Source: an uncultured Oscillospiraceae bacterium
GTDB taxonomy: Bacteria; Bacillota; Clostridia; Oscillospirales; Acutalibacteraceae
DNA: 11,129 nt
Assembly: GCA_902496265.1 (NCBI GenBank)
Contig: CABVAD010000014.1
Span: forward strand, 1 to 11,129
Direction of reading: 5' to 3'
Shown here: piece by piece, positions 6,650 through 11,129 of the stretch
How the letters are laid out: each line of letters opens with the position of its first letter
Position numbering within the stretch: the first letter of the stretch is position 1
Position numbers and translations under genes: made by a program
Notes under the pieces: generated by a model
The model's input: only the letters and a program-made list of their open reading frames with translations
Databases searched by the model: none
What the model was told of the DNA's origin: nothing

Positions 6650-7300
6650 ATGCTTAATATTCTTAAGGAAAAAAATCCCGATATAAAGCTTTATTCGGTA
6701 AACGACAGCAACTTCAAGACCTTCGGAAGGGTAATTACAGTCCTTGATACGTCGGAAATTATCGCCGCCGCCGAAAAGATTGAAAGACCTGAAGCCGGCT
6801 CTGCTTATTCTCCGAGGGAGGAAAGCTTTGAGAGACTTCAAATAGCCGATCAAATTAAAAAGGGATTTTTCGGTACTCTTCCCACGCAAATCGGCTACTG
6901 TCACGGACACAACAGCCTTTTAAACGCCGCCGAATGGCACTTTTCGAGCGAAATTAACATTGCCGTAACACCGCTTGTACTGATTTTAGGTCACGTATGG
7001 GATATAGAAAACGGAAAAATCGATTCCTCGAGCTTTAAGGCGTTTTATCTGCCAAAGGGCACAGCCGCCGAGGTTTACGCGACAACGCTTCATTTCTGCC
7101 CCTGTGAAACCGAAAAAAGCGGATTCGGCTGTGTTGTGGGTCTGCCGCTCGGTACAAACACACCTCTTGAGGAAGAGGCAGATAATCCGCTTTTGTTCCG
7201 TAGAAATAAATGGATTATAGCCCACGTGGAAAACTCTTCGCTGATAAGCAAGGGCGTCGTTTCGGGAATAACGGGCAAAAATTTTGAAATTAAATATTAA
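6650..7300 (+). CDS. DUF4867-like protein, cupin-like, candidate sugar isomerase/epimerase
   Basis: A 216-residue soluble protein that I match from memory to the uncharacterised DUF4867 family of Firmicutes. No function is established to my knowledge. A histidine- and glutamate-rich core looks like a metal site: GYCHGHNSLLNAAEWHFSSEI (82-102) offers H85, H87, E95, H97 and E101, and YATTLHFCPC (143-152) offers H148. The HxH followed by a glutamate, then a second histidine strand, recalls cupins that act as sugar isomerases. LPKGTAAEVY (134-143) is a typical cupin turn. GLPLGTNTPLEEE (164-176) also looks conserved. It starts after the 59-base gap with ribosome site AGGAG (6637-6641), 8 bases before the ATG. 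Its place between sugar isomerase, kinase and transporter genes suggests a step on the same sugar or anomer/epimer handling. That role is inference only. Confidence 0.72.
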   Translation: MLNILKEKNPDIKLYSVNDSNFKTFGRVITVLDTSEIIAAAEKIERPEAGSAYSPREESFERLQIADQIKKGFFGTLPTQIGYCHGHNSLLNAAEWHFSSEINIAVTPLVLILGHVWDIENGKIDSSSFKAFYLPKGTAAEVYATTLHFCPCETEKSGFGCVVGLPLGTNTPLEEEADNPLLFRRNKWIIAHVENSSLISKGVVSGITGKNFEIKY

Positions 7301-7311
7301 GGAAGTTAAAA

Positions 7312-8235
7312 ATGCAGGTTTTCTCAGCAACTTTAAATCAAATGCTGGTGCTGTTCATATTTATGGCGCTGGGCTTCTTCTTAAACAAAAAAAGGCTTTT
7401 GCCGCTCGACGACTCGGTGGTGCTTTCAAAGCTTGAAACCTACGCCTTTGTGCCTTGCCTTGTTTTTTCGGTTTTTTACAAATACTGTACGGTGGAAAAT
7501 TTCAGGGAAAAATGGATATATATGCTTTACGGCGCGGGTATTATGCTCGTCTCTCTGCCGATAGGTATTTTCTTGGCTAAGCTTTTCACAAAGGACGGCT
7601 ATCAGCGCAGGATTTACACCTATTCCTTTGCGGTTGCAAATTTCAGCTTTATGGGCAACGCCGTGGTTTTGGGAGTGTTCGGCGAGGAAATACTCTTTGA
7701 TTATATGATTTTCACCCTGCCGCTTAATCTTTATGTGTATTCGATAGGCACGGCGTCGCTGATACCTAATGAAAAGGGCGGAAAAATCAGCGTTAAAGCC
7801 TTTATAAATCCGATTTTTATTTCCTTGATACTCGGCGCGGTATGCGGACTTACCGCCGTTCCTCTGCCTAAATTCGTAACCGCGGCGATTTCCTCGGCGG
7901 GGGCGTGTATGTCTCCGCTTGCTATGCTGCTTACGGGCTTTGTAATAGGCGAATACAGCCTTAAAAAGCTCGCGAGCGACAAAAAGGTGTACTTAGCCTC
8001 GGTTATCCGCCTCATAATTCTGCCCACGCTGTTTATGCTTGTTTTATTGGCTTTAAAAACCGATAAGGCTATAATACGCGCGGCGCTCTGCGCTACCGCT
8101 ATGCCGTTAGGTCTCAACACGGTGGTGTTTCCCGCCGCTTACGGTGGTGACACCACTCCCGGGGCTTCTATGGCGCTCATATCTCATTTGATTTCGATAG
8201 TGACTATACCCGTGATGTTCGCGATTTTCTTATAG
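7312..8235 (+). CDS. AEC-family permease (auxin efflux carrier/MdcF type)
   Basis: A 307-residue inner-membrane protein with about ten hydrophobic segments (roughly 8-24, 42-57, 68-90, 105-123, 129-150, 165-184, 190-213, 226-248, 254-276 and 285-306). Typical AEC features are the two inverted halves, the ANFSFMGNAVVLGVFG motif in the fourth segment (109-124), and the C-terminal ATAMPLGLNTVVFPAAYGGD (261-280) leading into SMALISHLISIVTIPVMF (286-303). No signal peptide is needed. Bacterial AEC proteins include MdcF, linked to malonate, and other small organic-acid carriers; the family is not a usual sugar importer. In this operon it may move a carboxylic acid, either an acidic substrate coming in or an end product going out. 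It starts 11 bases after the preceding gene with AAGGAAG (7299-7305) as ribosome site, and its stop codon sits at the edge of the AGGAGGA serving the next gene. Confidence 0.88.
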   Translation: MQVFSATLNQMLVLFIFMALGFFLNKKRLLPLDDSVVLSKLETYAFVPCLVFSVFYKYCTVENFREKWIYMLYGAGIMLVSLPIGIFLAKLFTKDGYQRRIYTYSFAVANFSFMGNAVVLGVFGEEILFDYMIFTLPLNLYVYSIGTASLIPNEKGGKISVKAFINPIFISLILGAVCGLTAVPLPKFVTAAISSAGACMSPLAMLLTGFVIGEYSLKKLASDKKVYLASVIRLIILPTLFMLVLLALKTDKAIIRAALCATAMPLGLNTVVFPAAYGGDTTPGASMALISHLISIVTIPVMFAIFL

Positions 8236-8247
8236 GAGGAAGGATTT

Positions 8248-9717
8248 ATGAAATATATTCTCGGAATAGATTTCGGAGGCGGCGCGTCAAAGGCGACGCT
8301 TATTGATACAAACGGCAATATAATTGCCGAAAGCACGGCGGAATACCCTACACTTTATCCCGAGGCGGGTGCATGTGAGCAGTCTCCCGACGACTGGATA
8401 AACTCCCTTTGCCGAAATACCGCCGCGGTGCTTAATATCAGCGGCGTAGACAGTGCGGATATTCTATCTGTAGCGATTGATTCCGCAACCCATACCTTTC
8501 TGCCCTGCGACGGTGACTTTAAGCCGCTTTGTAATGCAATTCATTGGACCGACTCACGCTCACGCAAGGAAGCTGAGCTTCTTCGCGAAAAGCACGGCGA
8601 TATGATATTCAAAAAGGCTTTTCACCGTCCGGACACTATCTGGACATTGCCTCAGCTTATGTGGCTTAAAGCCAATCATTCCGATATTTTTTCAAAAATA
8701 AAGCATATATTTTTTGAAAAGGATTACATAAGATTTTTCCTGACAGGCGTTTTCTGCACCGATTATATCGAGGCTCAGGGCAGTATGCTTTTTGACTGCA
8801 ATACGTTAAAATGGTCGGACGGGCTGTGCGATTTAGGCGGAATTGATAAAGCGGTTTTGCCGCCTATCGTAAGCCCGACCGATATTATCGGAAGCGTTAC
8901 CGAAGCCGCCGCTAAAGCGACGGGGCTTAAAGCGGGTACTCCGGTGATTTGCGGCACAACCGATACCTGTATGGAGGTCTTTGCCTCGGGCGCGGTCGAA
9001 AAGGGAGACGTTACGGTAAAGCTTGCGACGGCGGGGCGCATATGCGTTATAACCGACCGTCCTTATCCCGACCGCAACCTTGTTAACTACTCCCATATAT
9101 CTAAAGGGCTGTGGTATCCCGGCACGGCGACAAAATCCTGTGCCGCTTCCTACCGTTGGTACAGGGACACCTTCGGCGGGGATTATAAGGAGCTTGATAA
9201 AAAGGCGGCGGAAATCCCGATAGGCTGTGGGGGGCTTATTTTTCACCCGTATCTTAACGGCGAGCTTACCCCTTACGCCGACCCGACGCTCTGCGGCAGC
9301 TTTACGGGAATACGCGCCACCCACACAAAGGCGCATTTTACCCGCGCGGTGCTTGAGGGGGTATGCTATTCCTTGCTTGACTCTAAAATTGCACTCGACA
9401 GTCTCGGTATATCATATAAGGATACCGCCGCGGCTATAGGCGGGGGAACAAAGGGTGAGCTTTGGCGTCAGATGACGGCGGACGTACTCGGAATTACACT
9501 TAAAACCGCCGAGAGCAGCGATTCCTCTTTAGGCTCTGCAATGCTTGCGGGGATTGCAGCGGGAGTATTCAAAGACCCCGCCGACGCGGTGAAAAAATGC
9601 GTTAAGCCGAAATCTGTCACCGTACCCAATCCCGAAAACACCGAAAATTACCGCAAAGTTTTCGATGAATACAAGAAAATTCACGATGCGTTAGCCCCGA
9701 TTTATTCCGCGAGGTAG
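8248..9717 (+). CDS. FGGY-family carbohydrate kinase (xylulokinase-like)
   Basis: A 489-residue two-domain sugar kinase of the FGGY superfamily, normal length for xylulokinases (about 490). It shows D8 in GIDFGGG at the first phosphate loop, HWTDSRS (99-105) with D102 in the sugar-binding strand, ICGTTDTCMEVFASGAV (234-250) with D239 matching the catalytic base of XylB, and IGGGTKGELWRQMTADVLG (397-415), the ATP-domain glycine motif. Two sites differ from the standard: the loop D-x-G-T-x-x-x-K is DFGGGASK (8-15), with glycine for threonine, and the second phosphate loop, usually GTSG, is ATAG (260-263). The substrate is probably a ketose made by one of the isomerases in the operon; L-fuculose, xylulose or ribulose types are alternatives. 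AGGAGGA (8234-8240) gives a strong ribosome site 7 bases before the ATG. The next gene begins 2 bases after the stop. Confidence 0.92.
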   Translation: MKYILGIDFGGGASKATLIDTNGNIIAESTAEYPTLYPEAGACEQSPDDWINSLCRNTAAVLNISGVDSADILSVAIDSATHTFLPCDGDFKPLCNAIHWTDSRSRKEAELLREKHGDMIFKKAFHRPDTIWTLPQLMWLKANHSDIFSKIKHIFFEKDYIRFFLTGVFCTDYIEAQGSMLFDCNTLKWSDGLCDLGGIDKAVLPPIVSPTDIIGSVTEAAAKATGLKAGTPVICGTTDTCMEVFASGAVEKGDVTVKLATAGRICVITDRPYPDRNLVNYSHISKGLWYPGTATKSCAASYRWYRDTFGGDYKELDKKAAEIPIGCGGLIFHPYLNGELTPYADPTLCGSFTGIRATHTKAHFTRAVLEGVCYSLLDSKIALDSLGISYKDTAAAIGGGTKGELWRQMTADVLGITLKTAESSDSSLGSAMLAGIAAGVFKDPADAVKKCVKPKSVTVPNPENTENYRKVFDEYKKIHDALAPIYSAR

Positions 9718-9719
9718 TT

Positions 9720-11111
9720 ATGAAGGTAGTTGTTTGTATAAGACAGTCGGCGGACGGCGAGATTAACCCGTTCGATGCGAGCGCATACGAGACCGCGCTG
9801 AGAATAAAAGGCGCGGATATAACACTTCTCAGTATGGGACCCGAAAAAACCGCCCCTTTCCTTGAAAACCTAACGCGGCTCGGCGCTAAGGAGGCGGTAC
9901 TGCTTACCGATAAAGCCTTTGCGGGAGCGGACACCCTTGCGACATCCTACACCCTTTCGCTTGCAATCAATCGCTTAAAGCCCGACCTTATAATCTGTGG
10001 CAGGCAGTCGGTCGACGGCGACACAGGGCAGGTCGGTCCCTCACTTTCGGTGAACACGGGCTATAAGCTTTTGACCAATATTATGACGGTTGCAGACTGT
10101 GAAGAAAAAATAGTCGGTATTAACCGCGCGGGCGAAACCGTTTCGGCTGATTTTCCCGCACTTATAACTGTGGAAAAAAGTCTTAGCTTAAGACTTCCGA
10201 GCATACGTTCAAAGACCGCGCCCGTTACTGCTTTAGGCGCGGCGGACTTATACGCCGATTTATCCCGCTGCGGACTTGCGGGCTCGCCGACAAGGGTTGT
10301 TAAAACCTTTGAAAACGAGCAGGACCGCCGCCGCTGTAAATTCATAGCGCCGTCAGAGCTTAAGCTTGCGATAGAAAGCGGTGTAAAAAAAGGCAGAGAA
10401 AAAACCGTTCTGCCCGAAAGTGAAAATAAGCTTAAAAATGTCTGGACAGTAGGCGAATCTCCCCGCGAGGCGGCTGAAACCGTCGGCGAAAGTATCACCG
10501 TTATTCCGATTGACAGCCCCGAAAAAATGGCCGAGCTTATAAAAAACGGCAAACCTAACGCGGTTTTGTGGGGGAGTGATCCGCTTTCAAAGGCAATCGC
10601 TCCGCAGGTTGCGGCTCTGCTTAAAACGGGTCTTTGTGCCGACTGTACCTCCCTTGAAACCGACGGCGAGACCCTTTATATGTACCGTCCCGCCTGCTCG
10701 GGAAGCATCATTGCGAAAATCCGCTGTATTACCGCACCTCCTATGGCAACTGTAAGAACCTTAACGGAAGAAAGGCATAATATTATCATAGGAATAGGCT
10801 TTGGAGCAAAGGAAAGTATCGGAGAAATTAAGGCATTTGCCGATAGCCTAAACGCTGACATAGCCGCCACAAGAAAAATGGTTGATAATGATTTTCTGCC
10901 GTATGAGCTTCAGGTCGGGCTTACCGGAAAATCGGTTAATCCCGATGTCTATATTGCGCTCGGTATTTCGGGTGCGGTTCATCATATAGCGGGTATTCGG
11001 CGTTCGGGAACGGTTATCGCGGTCAATCCCGATAGGGAAGCACCGATCTTTAAATACTCTGATTACGGAATCATTGCAGAGGTGAATGAAGTAATATCTT
11101 TATTAAAATAA
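9720..11111 (+). CDS. Electron transfer flavoprotein, fused beta-alpha single chain
   Basis: A 463-residue ETF in which the beta subunit (about 1-220) is joined to the alpha subunit (about 240-463) by a lysine- and glutamate-rich linker. The beta part shows INPFDASAYETALRI (15-29), the nucleotide loop DGDTGQVGPSLS (99-110), FPALITVEKSL (145-155) and the end motif GLAGSPTRVVKTF (185-197). The alpha part shows KTGLCADCTSLE (302-313), RPACSGS (323-329) and the FAD domain: IAATRKMVDND (381-391), LPYELQVGLTGKSVNPDVYIALGISG in 393-418, VHHIAG (420-425) and AVNPDREAPIFKYSDYG (434-450). Normally these are separate proteins of about 260 and 320 or more residues, so both halves are shortened. It probably accepts electrons from the FAD oxidase and Fe-S protein at the start of the operon and passes them to a quinone, NAD or ferredoxin system not seen here. 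Ribosome site GAGG (9711-9714) lies inside the kinase gene. Confidence 0.9.
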   Translation: MKVVVCIRQSADGEINPFDASAYETALRIKGADITLLSMGPEKTAPFLENLTRLGAKEAVLLTDKAFAGADTLATSYTLSLAINRLKPDLIICGRQSVDGDTGQVGPSLSVNTGYKLLTNIMTVADCEEKIVGINRAGETVSADFPALITVEKSLSLRLPSIRSKTAPVTALGAADLYADLSRCGLAGSPTRVVKTFENEQDRRRCKFIAPSELKLAIESGVKKGREKTVLPESENKLKNVWTVGESPREAAETVGESITVIPIDSPEKMAELIKNGKPNAVLWGSDPLSKAIAPQVAALLKTGLCADCTSLETDGETLYMYRPACSGSIIAKIRCITAPPMATVRTLTEERHNIIIGIGFGAKESIGEIKAFADSLNADIAATRKMVDNDFLPYELQVGLTGKSVNPDVYIALGISGAVHHIAGIRRSGTVIAVNPDREAPIFKYSDYGIIAEVNEVISLLK

Positions 11112-11129
11112 ACCGTATAGCCGCGTTTT

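Noticed and set aside
6364..6657. A 97-codon plus-strand frame crossing the end of the IolB-like gene and the gap
   Set aside because: Most of it is out of frame with the conserved C-terminal cupin; the composition is arginine/threonine-rich and the frame just reads through the hairpin region.
84..9717. A sulfoquinovose pathway
   Set aside because: I considered it because sugar isomerase, kinase and aldolase genes occur in sulfoglycolysis, but there is no visible sulfoquinovosidase, sulfolactaldehyde enzyme or sulfonate exporter, and the IolB-like and ETF genes are not explained.
10061..10552. A 163-codon minus-strand frame inside the ETF gene
   Set aside because: The encoded protein is serine/leucine-rich with no motif, and the plus strand here has continuous ETF sequence.
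1508..11111. A lactate-utilisation (LctBCD or Lut) operon
   Set aside because: The FAD oxidase and ETF would fit, but no lactate permease of the usual type or LutB/LutC is present and the remaining genes are sugar isomerases, kinases and an aldolase.
11112..11129. A terminator or new gene start at the right edge
   Set aside because: Only 18 bases remain after the ETF stop; there is no stem or start codon context to judge.

Overview
The window holds ten genes, all on the + strand and very tightly packed. The largest internal gap is 59 bases, two neighbouring pairs overlap (4 and 11 bases), and most gaps are 2 to 20 bases. Almost certainly it is one operon or most of one. There are no RNA genes, mobile elements, CRISPR repeats or phage genes. 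AGGAG-type ribosome binding sites, moderate GC, an anaerobic-style flavin/Fe-S/ETF module and the gene families present suggest an anaerobic Clostridia-type Firmicute, possibly a gut or rumen organism. That placement is an inference from style, not from a marker gene.

Layout. Bases 1-83 are a short leader with TTGC/GCAA repeats that could be an operator. Next come an L-fucose/L-arabinose isomerase-like protein (84-1487), a soluble VAO/GlcD-type FAD oxidoreductase (1508-2944) and a GlcF/HdrD-like Fe-S protein (2961-4049). A class II ketose-bisphosphate aldolase (4053-4898), a PfkB kinase (4895-5806) and an IolB-type isomerase (5796-6590) follow as an overlapping trio. After a 59-base gap with a perfect 12-bp hairpin come a DUF4867-like protein (6650-7300), an AEC-family permease (7312-8235), a xylulokinase-like FGGY kinase (8248-9717) and a single-chain electron transfer flavoprotein with the beta part fused to the alpha part (9720-11111). 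The last 18 bases hold nothing recognisable.

How the genes may work together (inference). The cluster reads as a dedicated catabolic pathway for an unusual sugar, sugar acid or polyol. It has up to three isomerase-type proteins, two sugar kinases from different superfamilies, one aldolase that would make a triose phosphate plus an aldehyde, one exporter or importer, and a redox chain (FAD oxidase, Fe-S protein, fused ETF). The aldolase/PfkB/IolB trio matches the last steps of myo-inositol breakdown (IolJ, IolC, IolB), but none of the early inositol genes (IolG, IolE, IolD) is present. In their place are a FucI-like isomerase, an FGGY kinase and an ETF-linked oxidase. I do not recognise this combination as a characterised pathway.

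The two most distinctive molecular features are the ETF fusion, which is also compacted in both halves, and the Fe-S protein. The latter keeps its N-terminal 2x[4Fe-4S] ferredoxin part and the sequence outline of its two CCG domains, but has lost nearly all of the CCG cysteines.
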